NCBI RefSeq assembly: GCF_014323705.1
Contig: NZ_JABVEC010000018.1
Location: forward strand, 1 to 64,000
Source: Actinomadura alba
GTDB taxonomy: Bacteria > Actinomycetota > Actinomycetes > Streptosporangiales > Streptosporangiaceae
DNA: 64,000 bases
Reading direction: 5' to 3'
Shown: positions 47,720 to 56,197 of the stretch, one piece after another
How the letters are laid out: each line of letters begins with the position of its first letter
Position numbering within the stretch: position 1 is the stretch's first letter
Translations under genes and position numbers: made by a program
The notes under the pieces: generated by a model
Told to the model about the DNA's origin: nothing
The model's database searches: none
What the model saw: only the letters and a program-made list of their open reading frames with translations

Positions 47720-48832
47720 TTACCGGCTCAACGGCGCTGTCGCTTCGACGCGATAGGTGAGATTGGGGCCCGGGCCGTGGATGAGCGTGCCGCCGACGGC
47801 GCGTAGCCGCGTCGTCAGACCGGCGAGCCCGGTCCCGGGGGCCGAGCCGCGCTGCCCGGTACCGTCGTTGGTGATCCGCAGATGCGCGGTCCGGCTGCCG
47901 GTCCAGACCTCGATCGAGCAATGTCCGGCTTCGCTGTGCTGGATGACGTTGGCGGCCGCCTCCCGCGCCACCCAGCCGAACGCCTCCTGGATCGGACGGG
48001 GCAGCGCACCGGGGCTGCCACTGACCTCCACCCGCACCCCCATGACCCGGAGGTCGAAGCGCGCTCCCTCAATCTCGGCGGCCAGGTCCCCCAGGTGATA
48101 CCCGCCGGCCAGGGCTCGTACTTCGGCGATGGACCGGCGCGCGAGCGCGCACACGGTCTCCAGCTCGGCTCGGGCCCGGTCCGGCTGGGCGCTGAGGAGC
48201 CGCGCCACCAGCTCGCTCTTGCGGTTGATCACGGCAAGGGTGCGGCCGAGCACATCGTGGATGTCCCGCGCGAACACCAGATGGTCCGCCGTGACTGCGC
48301 TCCGCGCCGGCTCCTGGTCGCCCTGCGCCCATTCCCCCAAGGAGCCGAAGTCAAAAGCCGGCGACGGGTCACGGCCGTCGTCGGCGGACGTTTCGGCGAT
48401 CTGGTAGGCGAGGTCGGGCGCCAACAGCATGTAACCTGCCGCGACGGCGGGGATTGCCGCCAGCAGCTGTTCCGGTGGGGCGTCCCGCATGAGCAGACCG
48501 GAAGCCCCGGCCCAGAGAGCGTCGCGGAACTGCTCGTGCTGATCGGGCGGGCTCAGGATGATGACCTTGGGAGGGTCGGCGGCGGCCCGGATGCGCTCGA
48601 TCGCGGCGATGCCGTTGGCGGGTATCCGGACGCCCATCACCACCACGTCCGGGTGAGCCTCGGCGGCCCGGGCCACCGCCTCCTCACCGTCGGCCGCCTC
48701 GCCCACCACGGCCAGCCCGGGAGCAGCTCTGATCACCGCCGCCCACCCTGCCCGGACCGGCATCTCGTAATCGACGACGAGCACGGAACACGTCTTCGCG
48801 GCCGCGAGATGCGGCGGAAGGACGTCTGCCAT
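47720..48832 (-). CDS. Receiver-like domain fused to HisKA_3 histidine kinase
   Basis: 370 aa, soluble. Residues 15-135 are a NarL-type receiver in which the phospho-acceptor aspartate is Gly67 (VVVMGVRIP), the acidic pair is DY21-22 and the lysine near 116 is Arg, so it cannot be phosphorylated normally. Then DesK-type HisKA_3 with His192 (ARDIHDVLGRTL) and a HATPase with NDGTGQRG and GTGLAGL. There is no membrane sensor; the pseudo-receiver probably replaces it. ATG 48832 has AGGAGGG upstream. It likely phosphorylates the NarL-type regulator encoded next. Confidence 0.83.
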   Translation of the reverse strand: MADVLPPHLAAAKTCSVLVVDYEMPVRAGWAAVIRAAPGLAVVGEAADGEEAVARAAEAHPDVVVMGVRIPANGIAAIERIRAAADPPKVIILSPPDQHEQFRDALWAGASGLLMRDAPPEQLLAAIPAVAAGYMLLAPDLAYQIAETSADDGRDPSPAFDFGSLGEWAQGDQEPARSAVTADHLVFARDIHDVLGRTLAVINRKSELVARLLSAQPDRARAELETVCALARRSIAEVRALAGGYHLGDLAAEIEGARFDLRVMGVRVEVSGSPGALPRPIQEAFGWVAREAAANVIQHSEAGHCSIEVWTGSRTAHLRITNDGTGQRGSAPGTGLAGLTTRLRAVGGTLIHGPGPNLTYRVEATAPLSR

Positions 48833-50005
48833 CGGAGTGCCCTCCTTGGGTCGGCGCTGACTCCGAACACACACCGGACGCCGAGATGCCGGTTCCCGCT
48901 GGTCACACTCCATACGTACTCCTGGGGCAGGTGGAAGAGGATCCAGCCGAGCCGCTATGACTGTTTGTGATCAAAAAGTTAATTCCGGTCAACGGCAGCA
49001 GGTATATGCGTACGCGCTCCTTCCAGGCGATGCCTAATGCACGAACCCCAATACCGCATTTCAGAGGGGTGATGCCACACAAAGCATGGAAACCGTGACG
49101 GACCGTGGCCGGGCGGCGCCGGGACACTCCTTCGCCGCGAGCGGAAACCCGGCTCGAAACCCCGCACCCTCTGTCGATTGCCATCGCCACAGGTAGCTGT
49201 GACCTCACTGGCAGCACGTGAAAGATCATATAGAATCCCCCATTATGCGGACGGGCCACTAGATCGACTATAACTCCTCTTGATCCCCGTCGAAAGAAGG
49301 CAAGCCTTTGGATATCGCAACACAATCGTTGACAGCTGACAGGTCATGTTGTCAGGAATTGCGGGCTGAGGGATGCCTGTAGTGCGCTCTTGCAGGAGCC
49401 ATACCAGCCGAGTGCTCTTCTAGTTGAGATGGCTGTGAAGTGATCATGTTCGGGCGGCTTCCGGTGAGGCGAGGCCGGTGGGAGCCGGAGCCCGGTGGTG
49501 AACAGTGCGAACCCACCGTTCGCCAGCAGCGCCGCAGCCTTGCCACACACCGAGGCCATCCACCCCATAGCGGTCGCCACCCCGGCCATCTACCTCAACA
49601 TGGTCTCGGGTCCGAACCGACCCGCCCGGACAGGTGCGCGGGAGGCTTCCCCCACGGTGTTCGCCCCGGACCAGCCGCACCCCCTTGGCCTGCCGCATAT
49701 GTTCGATCACGAGCCGTCAGATCACCGAGGATGATCCGGCGTCGCAACGCCTCGGTCATCGCGGCCTGGGACTCAACGACCTTCCGCGGAACAGCGATCA
49801 CCATGCGCAACTACACGGCGGCCCTCAGGTCATCAGGCGGCTGCGGAGACTCAAACGCACACCCACGACCCCGCACGCCACACACAAGATCAACACGGGC
49901 AACCCGAGTGAGCTACCGCATTCAAGTGACGACGAGCTTGCGAACAACGGAATCCTCCCTATCTCACGGCTTCACCGTCTGCTCTGCTGGGGGCGTGAAA
50001 AGCGT
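48833..50005. other. 1.2-kb stretch without a supported gene
   Basis: No frame shows recognisable features, apart from possible remnants of mobile DNA around 49350-49730. Parts are AT-richer. The stretch separates the two-component operon from the methyltransferase and IS110 debris and probably reflects past rearrangement. Confidence 0.5.
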
Positions 50006-50215
50006 TTATTTCTTCATGGCGCAGAGGATGCCATGAGCGGCAATGGAGTTTGCCGGCATTTCGGTTGGATTCTGAGCGATTACCTTCGTGACCGTTAATC
50101 CGGATTCCTCCAGCCATTTCTGGTAGGTCGTCGGCTTCTGTGGTGCACCTTGACCCACCGCGCAACAAAGGAAGTACATGAGGAAGAATTCGACCGTGTA
50201 GGAGAACTTGACGTC
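50006..50215 (-). pseudogene. O-methyltransferase C-terminal remnant
   Basis: The last ~65 codons read FSYTVEFFLMYFLCCAVGQG, KWLEESGLTVTKVI and PANSIAAHGILCA, the end of a small-molecule SAM-dependent O-methyltransferase of the dimerising type. The SAM-binding part is missing; the frame instead runs upstream into IS110-derived sequence. The gene appears to have been cut by an IS110 insertion or deletion. Confidence 0.55.
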
Positions 50216-50660
50216 TTCTGAACATATCGGCACTAGAGCCGCCGTCAGGTGAGCGCATCCTGGCATCGTCAGCAGCTGAAGGGCCGTGCGTTCCACTCGG
50301 GTGCGGAGTTCGGCATCCAGCGCGGTGATGCGCTTGGTCAACGCGGCCACGTCATGGACGAGTCCGCCGCCAGGCGCGCTTCGAGCACCCCAGGTGCCCG
50401 GTCCAGCCGTGTCCGGCGACCGGCAGATCAGGTTCGGCCAGCGTGGCCCGGGCGGCGGCCACCGCGTCGATCGGATCGGGCTTGCCGCGGGTCCGGGCGA
50501 CCTGCCGGTGCCGGGCTGTCATCTGCGGTGGCACCCGCACGATACGTTTCCCCGGCAGCCGGCAGCCGGCAGCCGAAAGCGCCCGCTCCAGCCGGGCGGT
50601 GACATGGCAGTCTTCCAGCGTCGTCGGCGGCCACCGTTGTCTACTCGAGTTTCCGCCCGA
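50216..50660 (-). pseudogene. IS110-family transposase remnant
   Basis: Two frames carry IS110 blocks: VTARLERALSAAG, RTRGKPDPIDAVAAARATL with the DEDD-type acids, and, after a frameshift, ITALDAELRTRVERTALQLL and PGCAHLTAALV. The C-terminal Tnp_IS116 part is absent, so the element is dead. Confidence 0.7.
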
Positions 50661-51007
50661 CCTGACCGGCCAGGCCACCACCGCGCCGCACTCCACCACC
50701 GGTCACGCCGCGGCGACAGGATCAGCCCGCCACAGAGAAAGATCGTGTGTGCGGCGGTGATCCGGCCGGCTGGGCTTTCGCCCTGGCCGGGAAGGATCAT
50801 CAATTGATATCAAGGACGTGGTGGCCGCCGAGCCGGCCGCGGAAGGCCTGGACGTGCGGCCGGCGAAATTCTTCAACGCATCCACCCGGGGCAGCCGTCG
50901 CGGAAGGCGTCCATCGCGAGGCTTCGTCGCCAAGCCGGGCAGACAGCGGCCGGCCGCCGACGGAGCCAGAGGGCGCCGTCGGCGGCCAGGGTCGGTAACG
51001 AAGAAGA
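50661..51007. other. Intergenic debris, no gene seen
   Basis: GC-rich sequence with no intact frame of known type, between the IS110 remnant and the haloperoxidase-like gene. Confidence 0.45.
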
Positions 51008-52519
51008 TCAGCCGCCGTTCAGCTTGCGCTGAATGAATTCGTAGCTCAGGTCGCCGATCTTCGGTGCGTACTGGGACACCGCCTCAATTGAGGAACGGAA
51101 TTGCTGACCGCCCCAGAGGTTGCTGATCCCACAGTCGCTGGCGTACTCAGTCCAGCTGTTCCAGTGCAGCGTGAGGTCACTGGCCGGGGTGACTCCCGGT
51201 TCAACGAGGGAGGAACCCTTGGCAACGGGAAAGGAGATGTCGATCTTGTCAGTGCCGGTGAAACGTCGCACTTGCTGGGCGTAGGCAAGGCATTCTGCGG
51301 CAGAGTCGGAAGGATACTCGGGGTGGTCAGCAGCCTTCATGACGTGGTTGCTTGGCCATGCGTCCAGGTAGCTCCGCCATTCGTTTCCGGTGATGTCGCT
51401 GACGGTGCCCTTGTTAGGCCCACCCCATGCCGTTATCTTCGTCTTCCCATACAAGTGATGGATCGCACTGAACGGCCGCACCGAATCGTACTTGCGTTTG
51501 AAGTACCACGTCGCGATGGCCATGTCAAAAAAGCCCACGTCGCGAAGGGTGACGAAGTGAACCGTCTTCTCGGTATCGAACTTGCCCCCAATGATTACCG
51601 GTGCACCGCCGACAGGACCGAAGGTCTTAATGTTGTCATTGAAGAGCTCGGCGGTCATCTTCTGGTGATCGTTCAAGCTCGCCGATGCTTTCAGGACCTC
51701 GTCGGCCTGGCGTTTGTACGCGGTACGGTTGTAGTGGTTGCTGTTGGTCGGCGGAGAGATCTTGAACTGGGCGGGACTGTCGAACGAGAACGGCTTCACG
51801 CGGCCAAACTGGGGAAGCGCGAACTCCTGTCCTGTGAAGACGAACAGGTTCGTTGAGAACGTGTTCGGCTGCCAGCGGGATGGGTTGCGGAGCTCGTTTG
51901 CGCTGTTGACCGGCTTGTAGCCCGTGTAGTCGGCGTAGGGCTGCCGGTTGTACTTACGGCCGCCTTCATCACCGTCCCGGTTGGAACCGTCATTCTTTCT
52001 CGCTGCCAGGGCGTTCTTGGCGGCAAGAATGCCTAGACCGCTTGGAGTGGTCGGGTCTTCCTTGGTGTCGTTCGGATCGAGACCCGCCGATTGCATCATT
52101 TCAAGCCATGCGGACTTGTACTGCGGGTAGAGCGCGTTCAACGAGGTGAAGGCGGAGTAGATGACAGCGATGTTCTTGTTGCGCGTCGTGCGTTCGGCAC
52201 TCGGGCGGCGGCCGAGGTTCGAAAAGATGCCCACCGCCGTCGGGTGATACGGAGCTATGGCGTCAAACCACGGTCCCTCCAGCAAGATGGTGAGATCCCT
52301 GTTCACGGGACTGCTGCCCGTGTTCGTCGCACGCGACACTGGAGCGAACTTCGGATAGACGACTTCGACCACGGCGTTCCCTTGATCGAGGTCAAAGCCC
52401 GCCGCCTCCCGCTGGGACGCTGCCACGGCATTGGTCAGTGATCCCGCCAGGGCCGCCGCAGTGGCGATGGTCACCGCGTACTTCAGGCGCCGACTCCGCA
52501 GCCGCCTCATATTCGTCAC
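51008..52519 (-). CDS. Vanadium haloperoxidase-like secreted protein with altered active site
   Basis: 503 aa. A signal peptide (LKYAVTIATAAALAGSLTNA) is followed by an all-helical body of the VHPO/PAP2 superfamily: KYDSVRPFSAIHH (vanadate-site K and R), then YPSDSAAEC where active enzymes have PSGH, and SNLWGGQQF where the vanadate-binding His is expected. Both catalytic histidines are thus missing. Homologs in napyradiomycin clusters include a non-halogenating member. GTG 52519 with AGGAGAA in front. Divergent from a StrR-type regulator. A catalytic or purely structural role is open. Confidence 0.75.
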   Translation of the reverse strand: MTNMRRLRSRRLKYAVTIATAAALAGSLTNAVAASQREAAGFDLDQGNAVVEVVYPKFAPVSRATNTGSSPVNRDLTILLEGPWFDAIAPYHPTAVGIFSNLGRRPSAERTTRNKNIAVIYSAFTSLNALYPQYKSAWLEMMQSAGLDPNDTKEDPTTPSGLGILAAKNALAARKNDGSNRDGDEGGRKYNRQPYADYTGYKPVNSANELRNPSRWQPNTFSTNLFVFTGQEFALPQFGRVKPFSFDSPAQFKISPPTNSNHYNRTAYKRQADEVLKASASLNDHQKMTAELFNDNIKTFGPVGGAPVIIGGKFDTEKTVHFVTLRDVGFFDMAIATWYFKRKYDSVRPFSAIHHLYGKTKITAWGGPNKGTVSDITGNEWRSYLDAWPSNHVMKAADHPEYPSDSAAECLAYAQQVRRFTGTDKIDISFPVAKGSSLVEPGVTPASDLTLHWNSWTEYASDCGISNLWGGQQFRSSIEAVSQYAPKIGDLSYEFIQRKLNGG

Positions 52520-52893
52520 CGGAAATTCTCCTCTCGATCAGCTTTCCAAGTCATTGAAACGATGGCCAGCGGAAAGAATCAAGGTCCTTTCGTGGACGAG
52601 CGAACGCTTTGGACGGAACGGATCCGGTCGGCCCTGCTACTCGCGTGTCACCAAGTACTACTGAGCAGCCGTGCTCTGCTAATCGCCTGACGCGCGCGTA
52701 AGTACACCTTCCCGGTGATGTGGTTCGGCATAGCCGCAAGGGGTTGCGCTCTGACGAAACGAAGTTAGCGGCTGTGCTTCGCCTCGTCCACTGCTCGATC
52801 GAGTAGTAGACACTACCCACGTTGGAGCCCTAGTCTCATACTGACCTCTGCAGGACCGATTTCCGTACGAACAATAGCTCCTATATATTGTAG
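52520..52893. promoter_or_regulatory. Divergent promoter region with a near-perfect palindrome
   Basis: 374 bases between the haloperoxidase-like and StrR-like genes, without a frame. CTGCTCGATCGAGTAG at 52791-52806 is a dyad with one mismatch and may be an operator. The right end (52870-52890) is AT-rich and likely contains the regulator's promoter. Confidence 0.5.
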
Positions 52894-53961
52894 GTGAGTG
52901 TTCGGATGTGGAGCAATTCGGAGACCCTGGAAGTAAGCAGCAACTCATCCAGCAAGAGATCCCCCGCGCGAGAGGCGCGTGCGGAAGGCCCGGTCACACT
53001 GGACAAGGCGACCCCGGTTTCGGTGCCGATATCCTCGATTCTGCCCGGTGATTCACCTCGACTGGCCGGAGAGAATCCCGAACACGTACAGCTATTGACT
53101 GCGGCGCAGGATCTTCCGCCGATTCTTGTGCACCGGAGCACGATGCGGGTCATTGACGGCATGCATCGGTTGCGAGCTGCGCAGCTCCGGGGTGACGAGA
53201 CCATCTCCGTCAAGTTCTTCGAAGGTGACGACAAAGAAGTCTTTCTGCTCTCTGTTAATACCAACATCAAGCATGGGCTGCCGCTTTCGCTGGCCGATCG
53301 CGAGGCGGCGGCCGGCCGTATCCTCGCGATATACCGGCAATGGTCGGACCGAGCTATCGCGGCTGCTACTGGGCTGTCTCCGACGACGGTAAGCGCGATC
53401 CGGCGGCGTTCATTTGTCTCAGCTGAGCGGGAGAGCGGCCGCGTGGGGAGAGATGGGCGAGTCCGTCCCGTAGATGGTTCGGCGGGCCGGCGGCGGGCGA
53501 GCGAGGTAATCGCCATGAAGCCCGATGCGTCCTTGCGCACCATCGCCAGGGAGGCCGGCGTCTCGGTGGGGACGGCGCGAGACGTGCGTGAACGCCTGCG
53601 AGCGGGCCGGGATCCGGTCTTGACCCCTCAGCGCAGCACCACCGAGGAGCGCGGGCCATCCGTCGATGGCGCGGTGGAGTCGCAGCGGCACAGAACGGGC
53701 AGCGCCCCTCAGAACATTGACTGGCGCTCGGTGCGGGGCAATCTGAGCAGGGATCCCGCGGTGAAGTATGCGGAGAACGGCCGCGCCTTCGTCCGGTGGA
53801 TCGACGGTCACGTGGTCGAGCCGGTCGAGTGGTGCGGGCTGATCGATGCCGTGCCATCGCACTGGCGGAATTCCGTCGCTGAGTTGGCTCGATCGTGTGC
53901 CGGAGCCTGGCTGGAGTTCGCGCAGGAACTCGAGCAAAGGGCGCGGACGCAACCTGATTAA
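52894..53961 (+). CDS. StrR-family pathway regulator (ParB-like N-terminal domain)
   Basis: 355 aa. VPISSILPGDSPRLAGEN, LVHRSTMRVIDGMHRLRAAQ, NTNIKHGLPLSLADREAA and WSDRAIAAATGLSPTTVSAI match the streptomycin activator StrR and its relatives in glycopeptide and aminocoumarin clusters, which activate biosynthetic operons. A second helix-turn-helix (SLRTIAREAGVSVGTARDV) follows, and a ~100-residue C-terminal part is less conserved. GTG 52894 or ATG 52906 could be the start. It probably controls the haloperoxidase and terpene genes on either side. Confidence 0.85.
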   Translation: MSVRMWSNSETLEVSSNSSSKRSPAREARAEGPVTLDKATPVSVPISSILPGDSPRLAGENPEHVQLLTAAQDLPPILVHRSTMRVIDGMHRLRAAQLRGDETISVKFFEGDDKEVFLLSVNTNIKHGLPLSLADREAAAGRILAIYRQWSDRAIAAATGLSPTTVSAIRRRSFVSAERESGRVGRDGRVRPVDGSAGRRRASEVIAMKPDASLRTIAREAGVSVGTARDVRERLRAGRDPVLTPQRSTTEERGPSVDGAVESQRHRTGSAPQNIDWRSVRGNLSRDPAVKYAENGRAFVRWIDGHVVEPVEWCGLIDAVPSHWRNSVAELARSCAGAWLEFAQELEQRARTQPD

Positions 53962-54105
53962 TACTCCAGCCGCACCTGCTCAGTGACTACCACAAGCTCG
54001 ACGCACCGGCCGACGTGGCGAGGGTGTGGGGCTCTGCTTCTTGCGGGCACGCGGTGCAGTCCTCGAGCTCATCACCGACCCCGGACATTCAGATAGGAGC
54101 ACGGC

Positions 54106-55755
54106 ATGAAACCACCGAATGTGACGCGCTTGGCCCCGATACCGTGGCCCGCCGAGGTCAGTCCGGATCACGTGCGCCAGGCCACATCCCGGCTGCTCGC
54201 AAATGTCAGCGGCAGGGTCGATTCCGACGGCGCGATACGCGAGGAGTGTCAGAGCCGAGTGCTGGAGTCGGCACTCGCGCTGATGCTGATGGCACGCACC
54301 GGGTTTGCCTCACCCGCCCGGGATCGCCTGCTCGGCTTCCTCCAGGCGCGGCAGGACGCCCCGCAGGAGCTCGAAGGCGTCCTCGCCACGCTCGCCGTCG
54401 GACGGGCCACCGGCCGGGCACCGGCTGGTGACGCTGCCCTTATCGGCAAGCTGACGGATGCGGTGCTCGGTGCCGCACCGGGGTTCATCTCTGCACGCCG
54501 TCGCATGATGGTGTACGCGGTGTTGTCGGTGCTCGGGTGCCCGTTGCCGCCCGACGCCGCGCCGACGGCCGACGGAAAGGCCCCCACCGATCCCATGCAC
54601 TCCTGGGCCGTCGTCCAGCAGGCCGCCGTGACGCTGATCCTCGCCGCCGCCGCGGAGGTCAGCAACGAGGCCACTGCCGCCGCGCTGAGCACGCTGACGG
54701 CCACGGACCCGGCGACCACGGTGTGGGAGGGCTATGTACTGATGCACCTCCTGACGCTGCACGGGCTCGCCGGTGTTCCCGGGCAGGAAGCGACCGTGCG
54801 CAGCGGCCTGGAGACATTGCTGAGGTACCAGCGCGGCGATGGCGGCTTCCCGTTCATAGTGGAGATACATAACTGGTGCACGTCGACCACCGGACTGAGT
54901 CTCGCCGCAGCCGGTGCCCCACCAGACCTGCTCCGGGCGATGGCGGGGATGCTCGCCGCACACCAGGGTGGCGCCAAGCGGCGCTCTCTTTCCCGCGGCC
55001 TTTCCCGCGGCACGCCGCTCAGCGGTGGTTGGTCCATGTCCCCCAATGTGGCGCTGAACGACGTTGACTGCACCTCGTCCGCCCTGGAGCTCCTGCATGC
55101 AACCGATCCGGCCGCCTTCGGCGGTGCCGTGCGGCTCGGGGTGGACGCCCTGCTGGCCGTCCAGGGCGCCGACGGCGGGTTCCCCACATACGTCGCCGGC
55201 GCCGCCTCCGAGCCGTGCATGACGGCGGCGGCCATCAACGCGCTCGCGCCGCATTCCCACACCGCGCCCGCACGGGAACGCGCCTTGGCGTTCCTTGCCG
55301 ACAGCCAGCTGTCCGACGGCGGTTTCGAGCCAGGGTGGAGCCGCAGCCGCCTGCACACGATATTCCGTGCGCGTCTCGCCGCGTGCACCGCGGGCCCGCA
55401 CGACCGCCGCACGGCCGACATGGCCGAGCGAATCGAGCGCACGGTGCGCGAAACACAAAACGCCGATGGTGGCTGGGGGATGCAGCCCGGCGATCCCAGC
55501 GACGACATCAGCACCGCCTACGGGTTGATCACGCTGTGCTACGGGACCGACCCCCGGTCCATCGGGCGCGCCATGTCCTGGCTGCTCGCACACCAGAACG
55601 CGGACGGCGGGTACGGCGGCCCGCCCGACATGGTCGGCCCTCGCCCGTTCCCGTACCACATCCCCATCCTGACCGACGCCCCCGTGCTCCTCGCATTCGG
55701 CCACGTTCGCTCCCGAGTTCAGGGCGCGGCGTCCCTGCGCCGGAGAGCGTCATGA
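54106..55755 (+). CDS. Class II terpene cyclase (squalene-hopene/diterpene cyclase family), DVDC motif
   Basis: 549 aa, an alpha-alpha-barrel with QW-like repeats (RGDGGFPF, GADGGFPTY, LSDGGFEP, NADGGWGMQ, NADGGYGG). The acid motif is D319-V-D-C-T323. Asp321 lines up with the proton donor of DxDD enzymes, but the fourth Asp is Cys, as in the oxidosqualene-cyclase DCT motif. It would cyclise a polyprenyl chain by protonation in the cytoplasm or at the membrane. Translationally coupled (ATGA) to a truncated cis-prenyltransferase start. The ATG has AGGAGCACGGC upstream. Confidence 0.82.
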   Translation: MKPPNVTRLAPIPWPAEVSPDHVRQATSRLLANVSGRVDSDGAIREECQSRVLESALALMLMARTGFASPARDRLLGFLQARQDAPQELEGVLATLAVGRATGRAPAGDAALIGKLTDAVLGAAPGFISARRRMMVYAVLSVLGCPLPPDAAPTADGKAPTDPMHSWAVVQQAAVTLILAAAAEVSNEATAAALSTLTATDPATTVWEGYVLMHLLTLHGLAGVPGQEATVRSGLETLLRYQRGDGGFPFIVEIHNWCTSTTGLSLAAAGAPPDLLRAMAGMLAAHQGGAKRRSLSRGLSRGTPLSGGWSMSPNVALNDVDCTSSALELLHATDPAAFGGAVRLGVDALLAVQGADGGFPTYVAGAASEPCMTAAAINALAPHSHTAPARERALAFLADSQLSDGGFEPGWSRSRLHTIFRARLAACTAGPHDRRTADMAERIERTVRETQNADGGWGMQPGDPSDDISTAYGLITLCYGTDPRSIGRAMSWLLAHQNADGGYGGPPDMVGPRPFPYHIPILTDAPVLLAFGHVRSRVQGAASLRRRAS

Positions 55756-55820
55756 CAGCGACCGCCACCGGCCCGGTGCCACGGCACGTCTGGTTCATCC
55801 CCGATGGGAACCGCCGCTAG
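55752..55820 (+). pseudogene. cis-Prenyltransferase (UppS-like) start, truncated
   Basis: 22 codons ending VPRHVWFIPDGNRR then TAG. HVxFIPDGNRRWA is the start of undecaprenyl-diphosphate-synthase-type (Z)-prenyltransferases; here the frame stops exactly after the substrate motif. The ATG overlaps the cyclase stop. IS5-family debris follows at once, so the rest was lost. Confidence 0.7.
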
Positions 55821-55859
55821 GCCGGGCCACCGGTCCGGAATCGAGCGGATTCCGCACGT

Positions 55860-56181
55860 GGTCAGCTCGTGTCACGAGGCCGGCTCGTCGCCACCTTCTG
55901 GACCTCCGGCGTCGAGCCTGGCCACGTCGTGGACATCGAGGCGGCCCGCACCCACGTCCTGCCGGCCGGCCACCCCAACGACAAGACCCTGCCGGTGCCG
56001 GCCGATCCCGGCTACCGAGGCGCAGGTCACTGCATCATCATCCCGTTCGAGCAAGCCGCCGCAGGTTCTCAGCGTTGATCACCGCAGCCACAACCGCCTC
56101 CAACGCGCCCTGCGCTGCCTCGGCGAACGCGGCTTCGCCCTTCTCACCCAACGCCGGCCAGATCTAAATCACAAACTCTGA
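55860..56181 (+). pseudogene. IS5-family DDE transposase remnant
   Basis: VEPGHVVDIEAARTHVLPAG and ADPGYRGAGHCIIIPFEQ, then after a frameshift near 56078 RSHNRLQRALRCLGERGFAL. These are the late blocks of actinobacterial IS5-like transposases. The N-terminal part is missing. Confidence 0.7.
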
Positions 56182-56197
56182 CTGTGGTACCGGCCGC

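Noticed and set aside
49440-50098. Several overlapping open frames around 49.4-50.1 kb
   Set aside because: None shows a recognisable domain in any frame; they may be decayed mobile DNA but cannot be named.
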